From: an uncultured Clostridium sp.
GTDB lineage: Bacteria; Bacillota; Clostridia; Lachnospirales; Lachnospiraceae
Assembly: GCA_945946715.1 (NCBI GenBank)
Contig: CAMEWU010000018.1
Coordinates: 1 to 18,181, forward strand
Direction: 5' to 3'
Length of the DNA: 18,181 nt
The stretch's first letter is position 1, and each line of letters opens with the position of its first letter. The position numbers were made by a program, and so were the translations under genes. Below the pieces are notes generated by a model that was given only the letters and a program-made list of their open reading frames with translations, was not told where the DNA came from and did no database searches. This document shows positions 1 through 5,439 of the stretch, one piece after another.

Positions 1-18
1 ATACGAATATGGGATAGT

Positions 19-510
19 ATGACTACGGAAGCAGCTTTTTTGACAGTAGCAGTGGGTGGAATCGGAATTATAAATACCATACATAAAGGTTATGGCGAAG
101 GAGTTGTGTTCAGTATACTGTTTGCAATGATTATTTCCTGTGCATGTTTGTTGAGTTTTGAGAATATATTTCGTATAGAGAATTCCTTTGACCGACTACA
201 GGCTAATATTGAAGACTATTTGGAGAATAATTTAAAGAATCGGCTGGGACGTCCGCTGGTTAGTCGTCAGAGCCGAAGTCAGCATCAGGCGGCTGTAACA
301 GTGGAGGAGCCTGTCGAAAGGGTCTCCGAAGGGCGGGCTGGTTCCCGCCCCTTTGATAAGGAGACCGATGCTGTAAAGTCAGCGGAAGAAAAAGAAGAGT
401 ATTCAGATCTTCCGGAATATGAGATGCGGGAGCTGTCTGAACGGGAGGCGGCTGCCGGACAGGAAGCAGAAGTCGTGGCGCAGGTGTTAAGGAATTTCTT
501 CTCAAGTTGA
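19..510 (+). CDS. Hypothetical membrane protein, possibly 5'-truncated by the window edge
   Basis: I do not recognise the family. The first ~50 residues are hydrophobic with two likely membrane segments (about residues 5-20 and 28-46). A charged, low-complexity cytosolic-looking tail rich in Glu, Arg, Ala and Ser follows. The reading frame is open back to base 1, and the ATG at 19 has only a weak GGGAT at 11-15 ahead of it. The real start may therefore lie outside the window, and this may be the C-terminal part of a larger membrane protein. Its stop (508-510) lies 20 bp before the preferred start of the deacetylase gene, so the two are probably co-transcribed. The coding sequence contains an unusual GC-rich compound palindrome (321-366) that encodes part of the tail. 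Confidence 0.6.
   Translation: MTTEAAFLTVAVGGIGIINTIHKGYGEGVVFSILFAMIISCACLLSFENIFRIENSFDRLQANIEDYLENNLKNRLGRPLVSRQSRSQHQAAVTVEEPVERVSEGRAGSRPFDKETDAVKSAEEKEEYSDLPEYEMRELSEREAAAGQEAEVVAQVLRNFFSS
321..366. repeat. 46-bp nested palindrome inside a coding sequence
   Basis: Two perfect 7-bp inverted repeats are nested. GGTCTCC (321-327) pairs with GGAGACC (360-366), and GGGCGGG (331-337) pairs with CCCGCCC (344-350) around a CTGGTT loop. The element is far more GC-rich than its surroundings and falls in the disordered-looking tail of the first gene. It could be a small palindromic repeat that inserted in frame, or a chance structure. There is no good U-tract on either strand, so a terminator is unlikely. 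Confidence 0.5.
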
Positions 511-530
511 GTGAAGAAAGGAAGAGAGGC

Positions 531-1472
531 GTGAAACAAAGAATACAAATTTGTATGTTAGTATCCGGGATATGGCTGTTGCTTGGTTTAGTCGGTTGTA
601 AGAATATCAAGGTGGTAGAAATGAATCAAAGTGATGATGTCAGCTCTACACAAGAAGATGAAATGCAAAATGGGACGGATACAGTTGAGGATGGGCAGCA
701 GGCATCGGAAGAAAATATACTGCCTGCCATCCCCTCTACAGAACAGATAGAGCGACCGGAAAGTGAATATGATGCTATCAGTAATCAATTGGAAGCATGG
801 TGGTTTAAACGAAATGACCAGCATCTACCTTCCGGTTGTCAGGAGAATTTTGATATTAGTCAGTATCATGCTTATTATGTTAATAAAGAAGCAGGGGACA
901 ATGTCATTTATCTCACCTTTGACTGCGGATACGAAAATGGATATACAGCCGATATTCTGGACACATTAAAGGAACAGAATGTAAAGGCTGTTTTTTTCGT
1001 GACACAAACTTATATCCGAGACAATCCGGAACTGGTAATTCGTATGAAAGAAGAAGGTCATCTGGTTGGTAATCATACCATCACCCATCCAAGTATGCCG
1101 GGCTTATCCATAGAGGAAATGAAAGAAGAAGTTCTGGGATGTGCCTCCTATATGAAAGAAGCAACTGGCTATGATATGGATCCGTATATCCGTCCGCCAA
1201 GAGGCGAGTATAGTGAGAGGACCTTACAATTGTGTGAAGATATGGGATATTGTACGATTTTCTGGAGCATGGCATATCTGGATTATGAGGTAAATAATCA
1301 GCCGACTCCGGAGTATGTGGTACAGCATTTTGATAAGTATTGTCACCCGGGAGCAGTTCCGCTGCTGCACAATGTTTCCAGTGCAAATGCGACAGCACTT
1401 CCACAGGTGATTAATAATTTAAGAGAGGCTGGATATCGTTTTGGAACTGTAGATGAATTCTGCCATTTTTAG
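531..1472 (+). CDS. pdaA: PdaA-like polysaccharide deacetylase lipoprotein (peptidoglycan N-acetylmuramic acid deacetylase)
   Basis: This is a carbohydrate esterase family 4 (NodB-fold) protein. It closely resembles Bacillus subtilis PdaA, which deacetylates muramic acid so that muramic-delta-lactam can form in the spore cortex. With the GTG start at 531 the motifs are TFDCGYENGYT (Asp131), HTITH (His182, His186), RPPRGEYS (from Arg221) and LLHNVS (His280). I prefer GTG 531 to the upstream TTG at 507 for two reasons. AAAGGA (517-522) is well spaced from it, and the product then starts with a clean lipoprotein signal ending in the lipobox LVGC with Cys23. A linker rich in Asp, Glu, Gln and Ser (about 30-80) joins the anchor to the catalytic domain. 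The usual second Asp of the TFDDG motif is Cys132 here; PdaA itself has Asn at this place. The function is inferred from motifs and is strong at family level. Confidence 0.88.
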   Translation: MKQRIQICMLVSGIWLLLGLVGCKNIKVVEMNQSDDVSSTQEDEMQNGTDTVEDGQQASEENILPAIPSTEQIERPESEYDAISNQLEAWWFKRNDQHLPSGCQENFDISQYHAYYVNKEAGDNVIYLTFDCGYENGYTADILDTLKEQNVKAVFFVTQTYIRDNPELVIRMKEEGHLVGNHTITHPSMPGLSIEEMKEEVLGCASYMKEATGYDMDPYIRPPRGEYSERTLQLCEDMGYCTIFWSMAYLDYEVNNQPTPEYVVQHFDKYCHPGAVPLLHNVSSANATALPQVINNLREAGYRFGTVDEFCHF

Positions 1473-1520
1473 CAAAAACGGACACCTTGGTTAAAAATGA
1501 GAAAAACCGACGATTAATGC

Positions 1521-1549
1521 TTGAATTTCAGCAAGGCATTTGCTACACT
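1521..1549 (+). promoter_or_regulatory. Probable sigma-A promoter for pgi
   Basis: TTGAAT (1521-1526) and TACACT (1544-1549) are separated by exactly 17 bp and lie about 70 bp ahead of the pgi start. Each hexamer matches the consensus at four of six positions. A strong SD, AAGGAGAG (1605-1612), then precedes the ATG at 1619. Confidence 0.5.
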
Positions 1550-1618
1550 AAAAGTTGCGGAGAAATGAGTATTGACAGGGAAAAGAAAACGATAAGACAA
1601 ATATAAGGAGAGAAAGCA

Positions 1619-2974
1619 ATGGACTACAATATTAGCTTTGATTACAGTAATGCGAAGTTCATGGTTTCAGATGATAATCTGAGAGCAATGAGCAAGCGGG
1701 TATTAGATGCAAAGGAAGTGCTGGTAAGCCGCACAGGTGCAGGTAACGATTTCCTTGGCTGGTTAGACCTTCCGATTAACTATGATAAGGAAGAATTCGC
1801 CAGAATCAAGAAAGCGGCAAAGAAGATTCAGAGTGATTCTGAGATATTAATTGTAATTGGTATTGGTGGTTCATATCTTGGTGCAAGAGCAGCCATCGAA
1901 GCATTGAGACATAGCTTCTATAATGTAATTGATAAAAATATGCGAAAAACCCCTCAGATTTTCTTCGCAGGTAACAACATTAGTTCCACTTATCTGGAAC
2001 ATCTGTTAGAGGTGGTTGGCGATCGTGATTTCTCGATTAATGTTATTTCTAAATCCGGTACCACTACAGAACCTGCAATTGCGTTCCGGTTATTTAAGCG
2101 ATTATTGATTGAGAAGTATGGTGAGAAGGAAGCAGCTAAGAGAATTTATGCAACTACAGATAAATCCAAGGGTGCATTAAAGCAATTAGCTGATGCAGAA
2201 GGATATGAGACATTTGTAGTTCCGGATGATGTAGGAGGACGGTTCTCAGTACTGACAGCAGTTGGTCTTCTTCCAATTGCAGTTTCCGGAGCTGATATTG
2301 ATAAATTAATGGAAGGTGCTGCATATTCCAGAAAGTACTGTATGGAAAATGATTTTGACAGTAACTATGCATTGCAGTATGTTGCACTTCGTAATATTCT
2401 GTTAGAGAAGGGTAAGACCATGGAGATTCTGGCAAACTATACCCCTTCTGTACACTACATTGGTGAGTGGTGGAAGCAGTTGTTTGGTGAGTCTGAGGGT
2501 AAAGATGGAATGGGTCTGTTCCCAACGGCCGTAGACTTCACAACAGACTTACATTCTTTAGGTCAGTTCATTCAGGATGGTACTAAGAATCATATCGAAA
2601 CAGTATTAGATGTTCAGAATCCAAGAAGAAAGATTATTATGGAGCAGGAAGATAATGATTTGGATGGCATGAATTATCTTGCAGGCAGAACCATTGATTA
2701 CATTAATCGTCAGGCTATGAACGGAACCATTCTGGCACATGTGGATGGTCAGATTCCAAACTTAAAGATTACCATTCCACACATGGATGAGTATTGCTTA
2801 GGTGAGCTGTTCTATTTCTTCGAGTTTGCATGTGGTGTCAGCGGTTATGTATTGGGTGTTAATCCATTCAACCAGCCGGGTGTAGAAAGCTACAAGAAGA
2901 ACATGTTTGCTTTGCTTGGTAAGCCGGGCTATGAAGAAGAACGTGAGAAATTAAAGGCACGTTTAGAGCAGTAA
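1619..2974 (+). CDS. pgi: Glucose-6-phosphate isomerase
   Basis: This enzyme of glycolysis and gluconeogenesis interconverts glucose-6-phosphate and fructose-6-phosphate in the cytosol. The 451-residue length matches the short bacterial PGI class. The sugar-isomerase (SIS) features are the glycine-rich IGIGGSYLGARA, the phosphate-binding SKSGTTTEPA, the family signature around GESEGKDGMGLFPT, and the C-terminal GVNPFNQPGVESYKK, which includes the conserved FNQPGVE. The start at 1619 follows AAGGAGAG at ideal spacing. The gene appears monocistronic, with its own promoter upstream and the terminator at 3131-3170 able to end its transcript. Nothing unusual is visible in the protein. Confidence 0.97.
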   Translation: MDYNISFDYSNAKFMVSDDNLRAMSKRVLDAKEVLVSRTGAGNDFLGWLDLPINYDKEEFARIKKAAKKIQSDSEILIVIGIGGSYLGARAAIEALRHSFYNVIDKNMRKTPQIFFAGNNISSTYLEHLLEVVGDRDFSINVISKSGTTTEPAIAFRLFKRLLIEKYGEKEAAKRIYATTDKSKGALKQLADAEGYETFVVPDDVGGRFSVLTAVGLLPIAVSGADIDKLMEGAAYSRKYCMENDFDSNYALQYVALRNILLEKGKTMEILANYTPSVHYIGEWWKQLFGESEGKDGMGLFPTAVDFTTDLHSLGQFIQDGTKNHIETVLDVQNPRRKIIMEQEDNDLDGMNYLAGRTIDYINRQAMNGTILAHVDGQIPNLKITIPHMDEYCLGELFYFFEFACGVSGYVLGVNPFNQPGVESYKKNMFALLGKPGYEEEREKLKARLEQ

Positions 2975-2984
2975 TTTTAGAAGA

Positions 2985-3344
2985 CTATAAAAGCACTTGA
3001 TTTTCCGGTATTGGGATGATAGTATAATATGTCACCAACCGAAGGTTGATGACCTGCGCGTGCATCAGCACGCTTCCAATGATAATGATAAAGGTGGTAC
3101 TAAGTTGTACCCCTTGGAATTTCAGTGTTAAAAATAACCGCCTAGTTTTCCAGACAGGGGCGGTTATTTTGTGATTGGCAACGAGCCGAACGCGCATGCT
3201 TGCATGCTCACTCGGCGACTGCCACATCAGCGAGCAGGTTCTCCTGCTCGATTGTTTTTTATCGGAAATTATCTTATAAATAAGACCTATTAATGCGACT
3301 ATAAATATTCCAAGCTGAATCAGCTCATCATATGTAACATACAT
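2985..3344 (-). CDS. Putative holin-like type I toxin peptide with an unusually long C-terminal extension
   Basis: The N-terminus (MYVTYDELIQ, then a hydrophobic stretch of ~18 residues, then SDKK) has the form of the small holin-like toxins of Firmicutes: a single membrane helix with a short basic tail, usually 30-40 residues. The ATG at 3344 is preferred because AAAGGGGG (3352-3359) is then spaced ~7 nt away; the ATG at 3350 touches the SD. The frame stays open to 2985 (119 residues). However, the last ~85 codons cross several palindromes, the shared terminator and the facing RNA, so they may not be functional protein, or may have been added when palindromes inserted and removed the original stop. 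The SD is buried in a hairpin, a hallmark of type I toxin mRNAs. Identification rests on pattern, not on a database match. Confidence 0.6.
   Translation of the reverse strand: MYVTYDELIQLGIFIVALIGLIYKIISDKKQSSRRTCSLMWQSPSEHASMRVRLVANHKITAPVWKTRRLFLTLKFQGVQLSTTFIIIIGSVLMHAQVINLRLVTYYTIIPIPENQVLL
3023..3028 (+). promoter_or_regulatory. Candidate -10 box for the antisense RNA
   Basis: There is a perfect TATAAT at 3023-3028, about 50 bp after pgi. The best -35-like hexamer, TTGATT (2997-3002), lies 20 bp away, which is longer than usual, so the promoter may be weak or use another -35. Initiation from here would begin an RNA just at the first hairpin of the structured region that follows. Confidence 0.4.
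3031..3170 (+). ncRNA. Putative structured antisense (antitoxin) RNA
   Basis: Four hairpins follow one another with no plausible + strand ORF. They are GTCA-CAACC/GGTTG-TGAC (3031-3053, one mismatch, GAA loop), GCGTGC/GCACGC (3058-3073, ATCA loop), AAGGTGGTAC/GTACCCCTT (3091-3115, one bulge, TAAGTT loop), and the 12-bp terminator stem (3131-3170). A TATAAT lies directly upstream; if it is used, the 5' end would be near 3035, inside the first stem. The RNA is convergent with, and complementary to, the 3' part of the minus-strand toxin-like gene, as in par/Fst and TxpA/RatA type I modules. No experimental support is available here; the antitoxin role is inference from arrangement and structure. 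Confidence 0.5.
3131..3170. terminator. Bidirectional rho-independent terminator
   Basis: The arms AAAATAACCGCC (3131-3142) and GGCGGTTATTTT (3159-3170) are perfectly complementary over 12 bp around a 16-nt loop. Both strands have a T-rich run after the stem (TTATTTT on +, TTATTTTT on -). It can therefore end both the + strand RNA and the minus-strand toxin mRNA, as well as pgi read-through. Confidence 0.75.
3176..3224. repeat. Nested REP-like palindrome
   Basis: Three inverted repeats share one centre: TGGCA/TGCCA (3176-3180 and 3220-3224), GCCGA/TCGGC (3185-3189 and 3212-3216), and GCATGC/GCATGC (3194-3199 and 3202-3207). It is markedly GC-rich next to AT-rich flanks. It lies inside the long frame of the minus-strand toxin-like gene. 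The form suggests a dispersed palindromic element, but copy number cannot be judged from one window. Confidence 0.5.
3231..3260 (+). terminator. Second + strand terminator, antisense to the toxin coding region
   Basis: There is a perfect 8-bp stem, CGAGCAGG (3231-3238) with CCTGCTCG (3243-3250), and a TTCT loop. ATTG and six T residues (3255-3260) follow. The minus strand has no T-run after the stem, so it would act only on + strand transcripts, such as antitoxin RNA that reads through the first terminator. Confidence 0.55.
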
Positions 3345-3352
3345 AGGCATCC

Positions 3353-3368
3353 CCCCTTTCTCAAGGGG
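3353..3368 (-). promoter_or_regulatory. Toxin mRNA 5' hairpin hiding the Shine-Dalgarno
   Basis: In the minus-strand transcript CCCCTT (3368-3363) pairs with AAGGGG (3358-3353) around a GAGA loop. The paired AAGGGG is the core of the SD for the ATG at 3344, so translation should be low until the hairpin opens. Type I toxin mRNAs such as Fst use this device. Confidence 0.55.
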
Positions 3369-3388
3369 ACAACTGTTCCCACAAATCT

Positions 3389-3417
3389 ATTCTAACACTA
3401 TACATAGATATATACAA
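3389..3417 (-). promoter_or_regulatory. Probable sigma-A promoter of the toxin-like gene
   Basis: Reading the minus strand, TTGTAT (3417-3412) and TAGAAT (3394-3389) are separated by exactly 17 bp. A TG lies one base before the -10, giving an extended -10 element. Transcription would start near 3382, giving a leader of about 38 nt that is largely filled by the SD-hiding hairpin. Confidence 0.5.
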
Positions 3418-3452
3418 TATATAAAATAAAATCATACATGGCGGTTATGGTC

Positions 3453-3481
3453 TTTACAATTTGAGCAAGGTTCGTTAAAAT
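3453..3481 (+). promoter_or_regulatory. Probable sigma-A promoter for the two-component genes
   Basis: TTTACA (3453-3458) and TAAAAT (3476-3481) are 17 bp apart and end 32 bp before the regulator start. It is divergent from the toxin promoter at 3389-3417, with about 35 bp between the two -35 boxes. Confidence 0.5.
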
Positions 3482-3513
3482 TTGTTATAAGAATAATTTC
3501 GGAGAGGGAGAAT

Positions 3514-4224
3514 ATGGCAGGAACAATTTTATTGGTAGAGGACGATTTTGCCCTTGCCATGGGAACTGAATATGCCCTGGAGGCAGAAGGATATCAGGTA
3601 CTTCATGCGGTTAACCTGGCAGAAGCACGCAGGCTTGCAGGGATTGGTGAAGAAGAGAGTGCCGGTGAAGGGAACCTGCCTGATTTAATCCTGTTGGATG
3701 TTATGTTGCCGGATGGAAGTGGATTTGAATTGTGCCGGGAGATTCGCAGTACCAATCAGCAGATTCCGATTATATTCCTGACTGCGGTAGGGGAAGAGGT
3801 CAACATTGTTCAAGGCTTAGAACTTGGAGCCGATGATTATGTCACAAAGCCCTATCGGGTAAAGGAACTATTATCCCGAATCTCTGCGAATCTGCGACGT
3901 GCCGGTATTGTAAGTCAAAACAAGCCGGATAGTTATAGTTTTGGAAAACATTGTTTTTTGATGAAGGAACTGCGGTTGTTATATAGAGGGCAGGTGGTAG
4001 AGCTGACCCCAAGTGAACTGCGTCTTTTGAAAGAATTAATTCAGAATGAAGGTTTGGTTCTTACAAGAAATCAGTTGTTAGAGCGGTTATATGATACAGG
4101 GGAAAACTTTGTAGACGATAATACGTTGTCTGTTTATATGAAGCGTTTGAGAGATAAGCTGGGGGAAGATGCAGAACGGATTGAGACGGTACGGGGCATT
4201 GGTTACCGATTTCGAAAAGAGTAG
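3514..4224 (+). CDS. OmpR/PhoB-family DNA-binding response regulator
   Basis: A receiver domain (about 1-125) is followed by a winged-helix DNA-binding domain (about 140-234). The acidic pocket (Asp10, Asp11), phospho-acceptor Asp62 in LILLDVMLPDG, Thr90 and Lys112 in TKPYRVKELL are all present. The C-terminal domain has the ELTPSELRLLKEL and TLSVYMKRLRDKLG patterns and ends in the typical ETVRGIGYRF. The receiver carries a short insertion between its second and third strands (about 43-55, rich in Gly and Glu). The start follows GGAGAGGGAG. The kinase gene lies 46 bp downstream and the ABC operon after it, so its target is probably the transporter promoter near 5318-5371. The signal cannot be named from sequence. 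Confidence 0.93.
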   Translation: MAGTILLVEDDFALAMGTEYALEAEGYQVLHAVNLAEARRLAGIGEEESAGEGNLPDLILLDVMLPDGSGFELCREIRSTNQQIPIIFLTAVGEEVNIVQGLELGADDYVTKPYRVKELLSRISANLRRAGIVSQNKPDSYSFGKHCFLMKELRLLYRGQVVELTPSELRLLKELIQNEGLVLTRNQLLERLYDTGENFVDDNTLSVYMKRLRDKLGEDAERIETVRGIGYRFRKE

Positions 4225-4270
4225 TGGTAATTAAGACAAGGATAATGATAGAACTTGAGAAGGTTGATGT

Positions 4271-5302
4271 ATGAAAAGTAATTATGAGCGAAACAGATTT
4301 CGAGTGATATATGGGATAATATCTGTACTGTTTCTTGCAGTGCTTGGGTTTTGGTGTGTCTGGGCATGGGGAGAATTCTCTTGGGAAGTGGCAGGCGTCT
4401 TAGGTATTGCTGTGGTATTTCTGACAACTATTTACATCATCGTATATCGCATGTTGAATTCTGCCTATAAAAATATGGAGAATATATCCGGTATCATGTC
4501 AGATATTATGGAAAAGGGAATCGAACCCCCAACTGAGGAGTATAAGGAAGGAACCATTGGAGTCTTATACAGTAACTTTTATAAAATGGTTTATGCATTA
4601 AAGGATAGCAGGAATCGGGAAATGGAGGAGAAAATCTTCCTGCGGGATATTATTTCCGATATTTCGCATCAGTTAAAAACGCCGTTAGCTTCCTTAAATG
4701 TGTTTGTAGATTTATTAGTGGAGGATAAGGTAGAAGATGAAGCCAAGCGAAAGCAGATGCTTCGGGAAGCACAAAACCAATTAAACCGAATGGAGTGGAT
4801 GGTACTGTCCATGCTGAAGCTTGCCCGTATTGAGGCCGGTGCCATTCAGTTTGAACGAAAAGAAACCCCATTGCTCCCATTGCTGTCGGAAGCTGTACAG
4901 GGTGTGGAATATCTGACAAAGGAACGGAACCAAAGCATTACACTGGACTGTCCGGAGGATAGTATGTTGTTTTGTGATGGTGATTGGCTGGTAGAAGCTG
5001 TCATTAATTTATTGAAAAATGCATCCGATTATTCAGGGGTGGGGAAGCCCATTCGACTGGAGGTGGAACAGACAAAGGTGTATACCCGTATCTATGTAAA
5101 AGACGAAGGACCGGGTATTCCCGAGGAGGAAATCCCGAATATATTCAAGCGGTTCTATCGGATTAATCAGGAGGTCAATCCGAATAGCGTAGGAATTGGA
5201 CTTTCTCTTACGAAATCGATTGTGGAAGGCATGGGTGGCAGTATTCATGTGAAGAGCAAAGTGGGAACGTATACTTGGTTTATATTGACATTTGTAAAAT
5301 AG
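4271..5302 (+). CDS. Sensor histidine kinase, short-loop (intramembrane-sensing) type
   Basis: Two membrane segments (about 12-32 and 39-59) are separated by fewer than ten residues, so there is no real external sensor domain. This is the arrangement of BceS-like kinases, which take their signal from a partner ABC transporter. The dimerisation box has His133 in ISHQLKTPLASL. The ATPase domain has the N-box (Asn250 in NLLKNASDYS), G1 (DEGPGIP, from Asp278), the F-box (IFKRFYR) and G2 (VGIGLSLTKSIVEGMGG). The length of 343 residues is usual for the class. The gene sits directly after its regulator and before an FtsX-type ABC cluster, which supports a transporter-coupled sensing role. The stimulus, plausibly an antimicrobial peptide or cell-envelope damage, is inference. 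Confidence 0.92.
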   Translation: MKSNYERNRFRVIYGIISVLFLAVLGFWCVWAWGEFSWEVAGVLGIAVVFLTTIYIIVYRMLNSAYKNMENISGIMSDIMEKGIEPPTEEYKEGTIGVLYSNFYKMVYALKDSRNREMEEKIFLRDIISDISHQLKTPLASLNVFVDLLVEDKVEDEAKRKQMLREAQNQLNRMEWMVLSMLKLARIEAGAIQFERKETPLLPLLSEAVQGVEYLTKERNQSITLDCPEDSMLFCDGDWLVEAVINLLKNASDYSGVGKPIRLEVEQTKVYTRIYVKDEGPGIPEEEIPNIFKRFYRINQEVNPNSVGIGLSLTKSIVEGMGGSIHVKSKVGTYTWFILTFVK

Positions 5303-5312
5303 GAAATCGTAC

Positions 5313-5371
5313 TTATCTTACAAAACTGTAAGATAATCTGTCACCGAACTGTAATATGGAAGAATTATAAT
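5313..5371 (+). promoter_or_regulatory. Tandem operator and promoter of the ABC operon
   Basis: A 9-bp inverted repeat, TTATCTTAC/GTAAGATAA (5313-5336), contains TTACA-AAAC-TGTAA (5318-5331). A second, weaker copy, TCACC-GAAC-TGTAA, lies at 5341-5354, exactly 23 bp (about two helical turns) away. A perfect TATAAT follows at 5366-5371, but the -35 position (about 5343-5348) does not resemble TTGACA. It lies inside the second copy, as expected for an activator-dependent promoter. BceR-type regulators bind related TNACA-N4-TGTNA sites. Binding by the regulator at 3514-4224 is inferred. Confidence 0.5.
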
Positions 5372-5402
5372 GGGTATAGTTGAAAGGCTATACTCATTTT
5401 TT
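5372..5402 (+). terminator. Terminator of the regulator-kinase transcript, overlapping the next promoter
   Basis: GGGTATAG (5372-5379) pairs with CTATACTC (5388-5395), with one G-U pair, around an 8-nt loop, and a run of six T (5397-5402) follows. The stem begins right after the TATAAT at 5366-5371. RNA started at that promoter would lack most of the left arm and escape termination, while read-through from the kinase gene would end here. Confidence 0.55.
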
Positions 5403-5439
5403 ATGTGCAAAGGCAGATGAAGCAATTGGGGAGGAAACT

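Noticed and set aside
331..354. Rho-independent terminator at the GGGCGGG/CCCGCCC hairpin
   Set aside because: No run of T follows on either strand, and it lies inside a coding frame.
260..610. Minus-strand ORF of 116 codons
   Set aside because: It lies opposite the first gene and the lipoprotein start, has low-complexity composition and no recognisable domain; a shadow frame.
1572..1607. TTGACA at 1572-1577 as a second pgi promoter
   Set aside because: No -10 box occurs at 16-18 bp; the next TATA-like hexamer overlaps the Shine-Dalgarno at 24 bp.
2154..2525. Minus-strand ORF of 123 codons inside pgi
   Set aside because: It is fully antisense to a firmly identified conserved gene, with no SD or domain.
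5281..5297. Third operator copy TGACA-TT-TGTAA at the end of the kinase gene
   Set aside because: The spacer is 2 instead of 4 bp, and the distance to the next site does not keep the 23-bp phasing.
5380..5439. Upstream TTG start for the large permease
   Set aside because: It would translate the terminator stem and T-run, and has no SD; ATG 5440 has GGGGAGG and begins with a sensible MDNYRKLAIRY sequence.
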